Of a DNA stretch of 64,000 nucleotides, positions 29,641-40,900 are shown one piece after another. How positions within the stretch are numbered: position 1 is the first letter of the stretch; each line of letters opens with the position of its first letter. The DNA lies in assembly GCA_947623455.1 (NCBI GenBank), contig OX392527.1, positions 47,350,401-47,414,400 on the forward strand, read 5' to 3'. The translations under genes were made by a program, and so were the position numbers. The stretch comes from Mimachlamys varia (Eukaryota; Mollusca; Bivalvia; Pectinida; Pectinidae). Under the pieces are notes generated by a model. The model had not been told where the DNA came from, searched no databases, and worked only from the letters and a program-made list of their open reading frames with translations.

Positions 29641-31546
29641 TACAATTATACTACGGGCAATATACCAATTAATTCAAATCAAAAGAAATACCTGAACTGG
29701 CAATATTTTCCAACAGGTAATCTGTCAACCTTGCTAAGTAATTAATAATCATAAATACATACTGATATACTGTATATATATAATATACATAATATACCTC
29801 ACAAAGCATATATTTGGAAATATGATCATTTTTCATTTTCATGATTTCAAATGCTGTAATATGCGGTACATTCACAAAATAAAAATTCTTTCAAAGCGCA
29901 AGAAAAAAATCACAATATCTTCAAAATGAAAAAAAAATTAATGCTGTGCTTAAGATGAATATTTCTTCTTTAATGCTGAGCATACAAACAAAGGTGTATT
30001 GCGGCGACATCTTCAAGGTATTAAAATGTGTATTTCAGGTTTCCTGACCAATTCTTTATTTTCCTGTCAACTCAGGTTTTTGAGCATTTAAGCAAAATGG
30101 CATTCACTGCAGTATATATCTGGAAATTTCTCCAATTATAATATACAAGCAATATTGTAGTGCTTCTGTTGTGACAGTTATCATAGTTTATTATATTGTT
30201 TCACTTAAAAGTTGTTAGAAATGAAGGTTCTCCTGAGTGATGAAACTTTAAAACACACCTTTTATTACCTTGAATTCTGATATAAATAATAATGCTGGCA
30301 AACATTTTGACATGTGGTTCTCGTACACATTAAAACTTAGTTTCTTCATTTCATAATGTGTATGTTAAAACTTGCATTTATATGTAGTAGGTTTGGAATG
30401 CATTACTAACGATTTCATTATTGACTAGTTTAATTACAAGCTGCTTTATTTTTATTACCTCTCTGATTTGACATATTTTGAGAATCTTACAATATTTCAG
30501 TATTTTAAACTATTCATCCCTGAAGATGCATTTGAACTCTTCCAATTCAAAGGTAGGAATAGCTCATTATGAAAATTCTGGGTTGAATGAGTCAAATGAA
30601 ACCAGAAATATTCAAAGGATTACTGGATTCATTTATATAATTTTTTCTCAAATATCTATAAAAATGTTTATTATTTTCTCAAAAGATATACTGTACACTT
30701 TTAATCCACTCTAGGATATATATATATATATGTCAAACAGAATGGTGCAGTGCTGAACTCAAGAAAAAAAGTTCTTGTTCTTCAAGATTTCACCTGTAAT
30801 CGCAGATAGTTAAAGCAGTAAAAATACATAATAATTTTTTCTGAATATGTAAATGTTCAAACATTACCATATTAGCAACAAAATATTCACTGTACTGTTA
30901 GCTTATAATGTCAGATTATAAAACAGTCAATTCCCTTAAATATGTATACATTAAAACTTAAGCTTGTGCAAACAGAAAAGCACAGAAAGCATTATGTGTA
31001 GGTTTCTTAATTTACAGGTTTACAGAATACACAAACTCCATTTATGATCACGGGTAGGTAGAACATTGATAATCAAATTAATATGAATGCTTGACCATTG
31101 CAAAGAACCAATTTTTCTTTTAATCTTGTTATCTCCAAGTCTTCAGGATCATGGGTAAACTTAATTATTTGAATATTTGTGTTAAGTAAATTTGAATTTT
31201 GAATGTTTTGTGAGAAGTGTGGCGGGGATTGAGACAAACACAAATTAAATGGGGTCTTTAGTTATACATCTTCAAGATAACATGGTTCAACTGCATTTCC
31301 CGTCAAATCAAAAAGCATTCAACCAGGAAATAATATTAAAAAAAAACAAAAGTTGGATTGAAAATATCATACATTTGTATATCAATTGTGATTATTTGCA
31401 AGGTATGAAAAATTTGTTTCAATAACAAAACAAATCTGGGAAATATTGAGTTCTTATTCTTGTAAAACTGTTCAGCTGTTGAAATCACTATTATATCATC
31501 GAATCATGATTTGAGGGGAAAATTCAACAATAACATTGATGTGACT
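29641..31546. other. Intergenic / likely SPSB3 3' UTR side
   Basis: AT-rich with no coding frame. The part next to 31546 should contain the SPSB3 3' UTR on the minus strand. A TATATATATA tract lies near 30717. Confidence 0.4.
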
Positions 31547-31935
31547 TCAGAATTCCTTGATGCAAGTTTTCATTTTCTTTGGTAATGGCAAATTATCAAC
31601 TTCGTCCTCGGAGCTACACCGAAGACTGTTTTTAATGGCCTGGTAGCACTTCTCTTGCAAAGACAGATATCGGCAGGATCGTCTGCCAAGTCCAAGTTCA
31701 GTTTCGGTAGCGGTTGAGCTAACCATAGGAAACAAGGGCATGTTGAGATTGTTCAGACCAGTAAATGCCACACCGAGCTCGTGTCCGTCCTGATAGTAAG
31801 TTAAGGTCCCTTTGTAAAGGTTTAAATGACAGCCTATGACCGCCCGGTGGAACACTGGAGCACAGAACTCCTGACACATACCATCATGCCACAGGTCGCC
31901 GCGGTAGGACAGGCCCCAACTTTCTCTGTCGATAC
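31547..31935 (-). CDS. SPSB3: SPSB3 last coding exon
   Basis: Acceptor atcaacag, stop TGA at 31549-31547. Second half of SPRY plus the SOCS box. Confidence 0.93.
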
Positions 31936-34900
31936 CTGTTGATGTATAAAAGTTAATACATTCTCTGTGGTGTTACACACTTAAATCTCCCTAGCTACTA
32001 CAACATACCGGTATACCAATGGGTGCTCACAGTACAAAGAGTCTAGCTTAGGGCTGGGCGGTTTTACTAGTATACTGTGGTATGAAGTTGTGATGGTACA
32101 TACAGTGGTACATTAGCCCTGTATCGTTTTTTTGGGGACTTTCATTTAACTTATGAAAGAACTTTTTGCTACATAGATCAATTGGAATTCCAATATGGTT
32201 TAATTATGATTTCAATCTGATTAAAATACAGATCCTCACTAATACTATCGTGTGTAGGATCTGACAGCGACCAGTAGAAGTTCATGTGCAGATGACCTTT
32301 ATTATTTCCATATCTAGGAAATGAACAGCCAATCAAAATGCACCTTGTAAATGGTGTTTGGTAGACGAACAAAAATGGCAGCGGATCGAAGGAAAGATGA
32401 GAAAATCATTTAGGGCGTTATATACCAATTCGATTAGTATTTTGTGATAATTTCTTTGCCTTCAGTTATTATTTCTGTTTGGATGAACAAAAAAATACAA
32501 ATCAAACAGATAATGTCTACGCCTTGGCGTACAGACTGCTGAACTGAACGCCGCCATTTTTGTATATGGTCATTTGGGTTTCTCGCTACTTTGCTCTGGT
32601 TTAACGACAAGTGTAGAAACAAATCGAAATTAGCTTTTCATTTTCAGAATCTGGTAAGCAGCGATTTGATTGGTGAATACAAAGGTCATCTGCACATGAC
32701 CTTCTACTGGTCGCTGTCAGATCCTACACACGATAGTAATAGTGAGGATCAGTATTTTAATCAGATTGTTATGATTTCATATAAGATTGCTGTCAACTAG
32801 GACTGACTTAGTTTCATTCAAACAATGTAAGACTTAGAGGATAACACAAAGAGAAACTTATGTCAGACCTCTTGTTGATTTGCTTCAGAACAAAAAACAG
32901 CCAGAGACCTTTAGCTAGCTCAAAAACTCAATCAAGGTGGTATACTGTGGTATGTACTGCAGTATTTGCCTAAATACTGTGGTACTTTTTGTTTTGTGGT
33001 ACCCAGCTCTAGTCTAGCTTGCTGAATATTTTCAAGTATATATATACAATACTATTAATGCAGATATAATTTTGTTTTTGTTGTACATGTATTAAGTTTT
33101 ACATCCTATTAACAGCAAAGGTCATTATAAGGACAACCTCTCTGTGTATGCAATGTGAATATATTTCAGGGACCCATGGCCAGTAGCCAATGGCCCTTAA
33201 AAATTGTCTGGGCCTGGAGATTTTCAGAACTTTTGCCATTGATTTATTAATACGGTATTGCAACTTCTCTGTTGAAATAAGCTTGGCCCCTACCTCGAAA
33301 CAGTGATTTATATTCCCTGCAATGTACATGTATTTTGGAGGCTGTGGTATGTTTGTGAAAATCTCCTTGTGCTAGTTCAAATCTCAAGGAAGCTTACGTG
33401 CCATAACAGAAGTCATCACAGAAGTGAGCTCATATATATTTTTGTGTGGATGGAGAATAAGATATAGACAATTTAAGATCATTTAAACGTAAAAAACAGA
33501 ACTTCATGGGTGACTGGAAATCAAATTGTTGCAATTCTATTAATTAATGGAACAAACAATTCCAATCAAAATAGTTTCCATTGTAATCTCTGCATACTCA
33601 CCAATTAGATCAACAAACTTGTAGTCCCCTGTGTGTAGACCAGCTTTCTCGGTCCCCACGCCAATCATGACTGAGGTCCCATTAGGGGGTTCAAGGAATG
33701 TCACTTCCCAGTAGTGCTCGCCATCAGTAAACCCCTTGGTGCCCCGCACACCTGAAAGGAAGAGTACGCCCATTAAATTTCATGTACAATCTCACTTCTT
33801 TACTTGACTATTATGTTTTCTTTTTAAAAATCAAGCTATGAGCTTATCACGTTACTTCTTCTTTCTGTCACTTGGACTGGACTGTTTCATACAGTAAAAC
33901 TCGGCCCTTTGGATAAAAGGTCAAATTAAACCTTATATTAAACTATATATATATACTGTACAAATTATTTCAAAATTCATAAATCTATGCTGTTTGATTC
34001 TTTGGACTTGGATTTTTAAATAATTTCTACCGATAAAAGGTAAATTTGAGATGTACAATACCATTGCTTCCGGGACAAAGATGCCAGAATTATTGTATGT
34101 CATTTATGCAAGTTAAGAAAGGGTTCATCTTAAGGAATTTTATTGAAATGCATCCGAAAATTACTTTAACAGAACTGAATGTCTTATTAAAGCATATATC
34201 GAACTTGCCAATATTTTTAGGCTTGACTTTCATATATGAGGTACGTAGGATTCTTTTTTGTTGGGGGTACACTTTTCAAAATATTTATCCCAAAATTGAA
34301 CTAGCATGCAAATTACAAAAAAAATGATCGATCTGCTTGAACATTCACATTAAGTCAACATGTATAATACTAATACAATGAAGAATAATATTAATGTGCC
34401 TGTGTGCGACAGGAAAGTGCATTTCTGCATTCCATTTCATGTGCACTACAAATGAAAGAAATGCAGCAGTTTAATTAAAAACATAGGTTATAAAAAAAAC
34501 CACAAACATCACTTAAACAATACTCATCCTTCATAATAAACATTACCTCCGAACTACTACACAATCTATTTATTGTATAATATGTTCCCGAGTTTGTGAT
34601 CAGAACCGGGATTTCGAAGCCTCTCATGGTTGCCTCCCTTTTTTGATCTCATTCACCTGTAATACAAACCATTGCAAGTACAAAGGAAAAAGTGCTTCCG
34701 GACAAAAAGTATGCCAGAAGGTTTAAAAAAAAATTAAAAAAGTGTTTTCCTACTGCTAAAACCATGTGAAGCTAACAAAAAATATCACTAAAAGGCTTTT
34801 AAATGATGTTATACACTTTCAATTTGTAAACAAAAAATTTTAATATAAGAACATTTCTATATATTTAGATTCAGCGTTTAACAGTACTTCATAAGTACTA

Positions 34901-36320
34901 GTGAGCTCATGAAAAAAATGTGCTGAACTATTGAAATTTTATTTGTTTACCGTTTAAAAAAATCAGTTGGGTCATCTATTATCTGAGATGAAATTTCTGA
35001 ATTATTTTGATCTGTACATGTGTTTACTGTTACCTTCAATATCACTCAAATTATGCTAATTAAGAACCTGTATATATTTTGATACATTATCATGATCAAT
35101 ATATTAATCATGATTTAAAACAAAGTAGATGATTGAATTATGAATACTTAATATTAATTCATTATTTTTAACCAAATTGTATAAAGGAAGTCTTATTCTT
35201 TTTTGCTGAATTAGTGATATTATTTTTTAAATCAATCTTAAATATCTGATTTGTCAAAATAAAAGCCACAATTTAATTCATTATTGCACAGGCACTTCAA
35301 CATTGGCAAGACGATTTCCGCTGTTAAAACAGTTTTAGTTTTGTTAAGTAATCAACAGACTTTGACTTTTTCAAAATTTCAAACAATTATTTTGTAGAAA
35401 CTGTTTTAATAATGTATATAATTATTAGAGAAAAATTTATTTTGTCGTTAAAAAAAAACTCTTTTAATCATCAATTATTATTTTCCTCATATTTGTGAAT
35501 TAAAGCAATGTTAAGAAAAAAAAACAAAAAAAAACCAGCAATCATAATTAATAAGCTATACTACAGTAATTAATAATTAATATCCCTAGAAATACTTTTT
35601 GTTACAAATGTGAAATTTTTTCGAAAGTTATTAAGAACGGTTAAATAAGAAAATAAAATGCAAATTCAAATTCTAGAATATATAAAGCATGGATTAAAAA
35701 GGAACTTGTTTATTACCTGCAGTGCCAGTACTGTTGTATACTGGGTCGATATAGAAGTATGCGTTTTCCAGGTCAGGAGAAAGTTGGATGTCCGGCGATT
35801 TGTTGAACTGATCCCATACCCAATTCTCAATATTATGGCCCACTAAGAATCCCGTCTGATGGCTCAAGAAATTGTCATTCATTTGGTCTGAAAGGAAGAA
35901 AAAAATAATTTACTTCAGCAACATATAATTTACAAATACCCAACAAGTAAAATCAAGTTGACTTTAAAAGATTATTTCTGTTTTTATTTCATGCCTTGCT
36001 ACCTTCGTCAAGTTGATAACTTTGTTTTTTCAGTTTAAACTATTGCCTTGATTTATGTTTTGGTTTTCATTTCAATTTTGTGTTTGAAGAATGCTTCAAA
36101 GGATGAAAATTTATGTTAGCAACGATCAACTCTATTATTCATATCATACATTGTATGTTTATAGGATATGGAATAAATACATTTAAGTCTATCTGTCAAT
36201 TAGTATATATCCATAATTAAAGTTGTTTTGCAACACAAGGCTTTCAAATTTTTTAACAGCTATATTAACTTCAAATAAATTGAAATAAAAAGAAAAAATC
36301 TTTTTTGTATTCTTACCCAT
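31547..36320 (-). CDS. SPSB3: SPRY domain- and SOCS box-containing protein 3-like, 237 aa
   Basis: Substrate receptor of an Elongin BC-cullin-RING ubiquitin ligase. CDS exons on the minus strand: 36320-36317 (ATG G), 35887-35717, 33751-33602 and 31935-31547; 714 nt, in phase throughout. ENWVWDQFNKS matches the SPSB3 segment just before the SPRY domain. The SPRY domain runs over exons 3 and 4 (VRGTKGFTDGEHYWEV, GVGTEKAG, SWGLSYRGDLWHDG, VIGCHLNLYKGTLTYY, GVAFTGLNNL, LFPMVSSTA). The C-terminus has a BC box (SLQEKCYQAI) and a Cul5-type box (NLPLPKKMKTCI). It is shorter than human SPSB3 (355 aa from memory) because the long acidic N-terminus is missing. The start codon is split from the rest by an intron; an alternative in-frame ATG lies at 35882. 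Intron 3 carries a hAT MITE. Confidence 0.92.
32041..33019. mobile_element. hAT-type MITE with internal palindrome (SPSB3 intron)
   Basis: Element 32049-33011 with an exact 8-bp target duplication GTCTAGCT (32041-32048, 33012-33019). Terminal repeats TAGGGCTGGG / TAGAGCTGGG. Subterminal sequences are inverted over hundreds of bases; for example 32215-32300 is the reverse complement of 32684-32770. Matching short ORFs on opposite strands arise from this symmetry. Confidence 0.8.
33602..33751 (-). CDS. SPSB3: SPSB3 exon, SPRY first half
   Basis: Acceptor cctttcag, donor gtgagt. Encodes VRGTKGFTDGEHYWEVTF through KFVDLIG. Confidence 0.92.
33752..35716. other. SPSB3: SPSB3 intron, no recognised feature
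   Basis: AT-rich intron; nothing further identified. Confidence 0.5.
35717..35887 (-). CDS. SPSB3: SPSB3 exon before SPRY
   Basis: Acceptor cctttcag, donor gtaata. Encodes QMNDNFLSHQTGFLVG, then ENWVWDQFNKS to STGTAG. Confidence 0.9.
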
Positions 36321-36436
36321 TTATCCAAAACAATATTCTGTTCTGTTCTCTAATTCAATGAGTGGTAATCTTCTGTAATGAGGTTTCTTCAATACACTCG
36401 CAAATAATACTCTGGTTTGTCAGCTGTTTTTTTCCT
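36317..36436 (-). other. SPSB3: SPSB3 5' exon carrying the start codon
   Basis: Acceptor cttttgcag at 36437, donor gtaaga after ATGG. Only its last four bases (36320-36317) are coding. Joining gives MDQMNDNF in frame. The rest is 5' UTR. Confidence 0.65.
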
Positions 36437-37382
36437 CTGCAAAAGAAAGATTTTTATTTTAATACTGAAATATAAAGCAATTTTTGCTTTGGCTTCAATT
36501 CTAAGATTGTAATGTAATAATTAACTGAAATTGCAGACAATCGATTCCGCTGCATCCAAATATAAGTAAATTATTCATAGTAACTCTTAATTTCAAGACA
36601 AAATAATTGATTTTTTTCTGTTGCATTAATTAGAGTCTTTATTCATGTACAATGTACAGTATATCGATTTTTAATAACTTACTTTCAACTTATTCAAGAA
36701 GATGCTTGTAATTATAATTTATTGTCTTTATATCTTCCAAATAAGTACCTTTTACACTGTTTTGTCTAATCAGGTCAAAATAAACAAATAAATCAGGTCA
36801 ACATTTGCCCTAGCTGCACTGTGTCTAAAAAACTTTTTTGTAACCATATAATAGTGTTGTTATACAATGTATATTCTCATTATCATACACAAGTCTTTAA
36901 GAACTAAGAAATAACCTTAACTGTACAAAAGCATGTCCTTGTTTTTGTCGGTCAATGACACGTGTTGTTTGAGCAACGTTTTCTCGGTCAATGACATGTA
37001 AACAACAAATAGCCAGTCTAGGCTAATGCTGTTCAAACCAGTTTGAGTCGGTTCGTTTATCAAGGCAAATATGGGACGCCTACGAAACAAAGCGGTCATT
37101 AACGAACATTTTCATCCATTTTCGGTTATAATAACCTATTCTAGCAATATATACATTAATACAAAAGAAGAAGATCTTTAGTTATCTGCAAATCATCAAA
37201 TAAAGCATAAACACGCATTTGTTTACAATCGATATCAATCTTGGAAATCGGCCAAAATTATTATTTTCCATGTTTTGAAAGGCCTCCTATTATTTTTACC
37301 ATTTCTATGTTAAACTCAATGATAACCTTATAAATAAATTATCTATAACCACACATTCCGAGCAACAGATAGGTCTACATAC
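36437..37382. other. SPSB3: SPSB3 5' intron
   Basis: Between the two 5' exons; no repeat or coding frame recognised. GTCGGTCAATGACA(C/T)GT occurs twice near 36948 and 36987. Confidence 0.4.
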
Positions 37383-37500
37383 CTTTTCGTCTCCAGCGCC
37401 CTTCTTCAACATGCAATGACGTCGTGTTTACTCCTCTTCTAATGCGTGTTTACGTTTTCTTGCAACGTGACCTCCGCACGTATTTAGCTGTTCCGTCTAT
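37383..37500 (-). other. SPSB3: SPSB3 first (noncoding) exon, approximate
   Basis: Donor AAAAG|gtatgt at 37383/37382. A short frame beginning MLKKGAGDEK is present but would hit a stop soon after splicing, so it is probably an upstream ORF. The 5' limit is a guess. Confidence 0.45.
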
Positions 37501-37908
37501 GTTCCTAAAATGAAACCTATCATCAATGCCTTAGGTTAATCATTCAATAAGAGTGTTATTTAAAAACATATCTTATAACATTATCATAATTTGATTGGTA
37601 CATTTTATTTGAATACTTCAATTATCAAAATGAATAATTGATATGTAAAATTGAATTACAAAATACGGGGAGTAAGTAAACAATATGGAGTAGTCAACAA
37701 TGTTTTGATTGGTTAAAAGCGACACACCTCACAATCCTTTGACCTTCGTTTTTGAAAAAGTGGAATGAACCAAAATTCACCTATTTGTTGATAAAATGGA
37801 CTCTTCCGGTGACATTTGCGCATGTGTCAATGTGGTGTTACTTCCGCAAATAACGAAAATATTGGTTTTTGAGGAGGATTTCCAGTGTAAAATTCACTGA
37901 CCGAAATT
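37421..37908. promoter_or_regulatory. Bidirectional SPSB3/PICK1 promoter region
   Basis: About 0.5 kb between divergent genes. Motifs seen: TGACGTC (CRE-like) near 37420, inverted CCAAT boxes (GATTGG near 37572 and 37709), ETS-like CTTCCGG (37804) and ACTTCCGC (37850), and an NRF1-like TGCGCATGTG (37817). No TATA box is obvious, as usual for housekeeping divergent promoters. Function is inferred from position and motifs. Confidence 0.5.
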
Positions 37909-37958
37909 ATGTATTATGACCAGGGCGGAATGGAATACGAATTGGAAGAAGATAAGCT
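37909..37958 (+). CDS. PICK1: PICK1 exon 1 (first alternative)
   Basis: ATG then MYYDQGGMEYELEEDK plus two bases; donor gtatgt. The ELEEDKL end matches the acidic N-terminus of PICK1. Confidence 0.85.
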
Positions 37959-40900
37959 GTATGTTCATAAATATATTTAGAAGCTATATAGTTCTTCGAA
38001 AGTATTTAATATCGACACTACATTTAACTGCAGCTTCATGAGCTTGGCAGCTGCCAAAATAATTTTGACAGGAATAAGGCCTATTATAATCCTCTTGTTC
38101 CCGATTTGTGTTTTTTCCCTCTTTGCTATTTATATATCTATTTCCCTGTCTTTCAATACCCATGCCCATTTTGTTTTCCATGCATATAGAGACCTGTCCC
38201 AAAATTTATTTATTTCATTGATGTCTATATATCAAATCAAAGACCGGGTAATGATGTTTATTGAAGCATGACAATTTAACCCACCCACGTGACTTACAAA
38301 CGTTTACATGTTTTTGCCAGAAGGCCGACAGTACATATGTGACGTGGCGAGGAGTCACATCTGTTGGAAGTCTATGAAATACATAATGTTTGTTTGACTT
38401 CAGACTTGTAAACTAAAGTGAAACGTGTCAAGCATGACCTGCTGAGTACAGCTGTTGCACAAACAGAGAATTCTAGATGTTGTGTGAAAGAAAAATTGCA
38501 TGTGGTTAAAGTTTTGGGAAACTACTACAGGTTCTCATGGGTGATTCTAAAGACTATGAATATGATTTAATTCCTACGTTTGATCCAGATGAATATGACT
38601 CTGATGAAGGTCGATATCAATCATTTTATGAGGAAGATCGCATGTGAGTTTACAAATTGTAATGATGAATGCAAAATTTGCAAATGATTACCTTTTCCAT
38701 GATTCAAATAAACTTTTTGTGGAATATTCATTACAGTGATAATTAATTACCTGGTAATTGTCAATCTTTATATCTTTGTTGTTTTAATTTGGGGTTTATG
38801 TCGTGATATACCATGTGAATTACTGTCACTGATCACATGACTATCTATATAGGCAGCATCTGGAGCTTGGAGGTCCTACATTCAAATTCAAGTCTTGTAA
38901 TATAAAAGTGGTGCCAGTGAACTTAACCAAATTAAACCTTGTTTCAATGTAATTACCTTATTTGATTCCGAATTCCCTTACCCGTAATCATCATTTTTGA
39001 TGGAGGGTGTATGTTCAAAGAAGAAGATCTAGAAGAGAAGAAGAAATAAGCCTCCCTCTAGTGTTTATGTGTTTTAAGTGAAGCCTTGGTTGTAAACAGT
39101 TTTATCTTGATAAGTGAATGTTCAACATATGCACCTTGTATTGACAACTGATGAGTGGAGCACTTTTGACTCTGTAACAGGAGAGGGAAAATACATGGCC
39201 AGACTGGGATTCAAACCCAGGAACTCTCGATCAACGCTTAGCTATCTTGTCACTGATGATCAACCCAGTCCAGTTCCGCTACATTCCTCCCTCCTGTTTC
39301 TATGTCTTCGTCCAGAAGACAACTATTTACTACCCAGGTTTGGGTATTCCTTTGCCAGGCATACATGTATATACACCAAATGCTTGGAACAAGATTTGGT
39401 CACATGTACCACTGAAACAGTAGAGAGAAAATGCAAGGCCAAACCAGGGTTTTAACCAGACCATCCAAACTCTAGAAAGATGCACAACTTATTGAGCTAC
39501 ATATATCTAGTCGTTGATGATTGTCCAAATAATCCCAGTCCAGTTCTGTTACATTTCAACAATTTTTTTTCCCTTAAAGTTAAACAGCCTCTCTTAGAGA
39601 GACAGGACAGTTTGTTTTCATGTCATTTTAACAAATTTTACTACCATATACAAGTTTTTATTAAAGTATTTTCATATGGATCCAGTGTTTTGAGCAGGTT
39701 ACATACACTCATTAGATCAGTTTGCATCAATCAAATAAAGGTGGTTATTGATGCACAATTATAACAATGAAACCCAACAACACAATTTGTAAATTATAAA
39801 ATCTCTAGACTGGCAAAAATTCAAAATTTAATGATGAGCAATCAGCAATTTAAAGTTAAAAAAATCAATTCACAGGGGTTCTTTCATTGTGAGAAGGTAT
39901 GTATACCTTAATTACATATAGTGTAGGAAGATACTGGGCACATATAATAGTCTGGTATTGGGTATTGATATATCAATTTAGTGTTTACTTTGATAGTAGA
40001 GTATCTATTGTCTACTGTATAGAAGTGTTAGTCTGTTTTAGCCCACTGGTTTATAGGTCTTTTCCAAAAGTGTTGTTTTCCGCCTCGATACGCCACATTA
40101 GTGGATAAAAGATGGACTTAAGCTTCCGGGAAGTGTTTTTGTGATGATTTGGCACCATGTGACAATCGGTTGATGTAATTCCCATTATGAACGTCACACT
40201 TACATATAATATACAAGCAATTGACCCCCTCCCTATGCAATCATCTAGTGTTACTTCTTACGATCTATTAATCAAACATGCCTACTCCAAAAAAAAGTTT
40301 GTTCAAAATTAAACAAACCAACTTAAATGTACTCTAAAAATACCTAATCTATAACAATTTACGATTTTAAAATTCATTTTTCTATTGTATAGTAATATCA
40401 TTCACCATTATGTAGACCAATTCACCACAGGGTGCATGTCAAATCCAGTGTCTTTAAAAGCAAAAACCTCAAAAATATCCTAAATTCATTATGTTAAACT
40501 TTATGTAACCCGATTACTTATTTGATTATCAAATGGGTCCGACGAACCAATTCTTACCGATGATCAATTACAAGTTTTAATTTATTTTTTTTCTTTTGAC
40601 ATCTGAATGATGTTAGCTAATAAGATTGAAGGTGGTTGTTTTTAAATCATTACACTATTGCATTGGGTATCTTTTCTCTCATACATTTTTTATGGTATCC
40701 CTCAGAATGATATGGTTTAGGGTCCCTACAACTCTTTGATTGGATGGAGTTTCCATCATGCTCCATTTCCATTCTCCTGACATTTTAGTGTGTTGGTATA
40801 ATGAAAACAGCATTTGATATAATATCGTATGTAGGCATGCAGCTAGGGTGATTAAGAGAAAAGGGACAAACTAAGCAGGGTACCGTAAGCAATCGCAACA

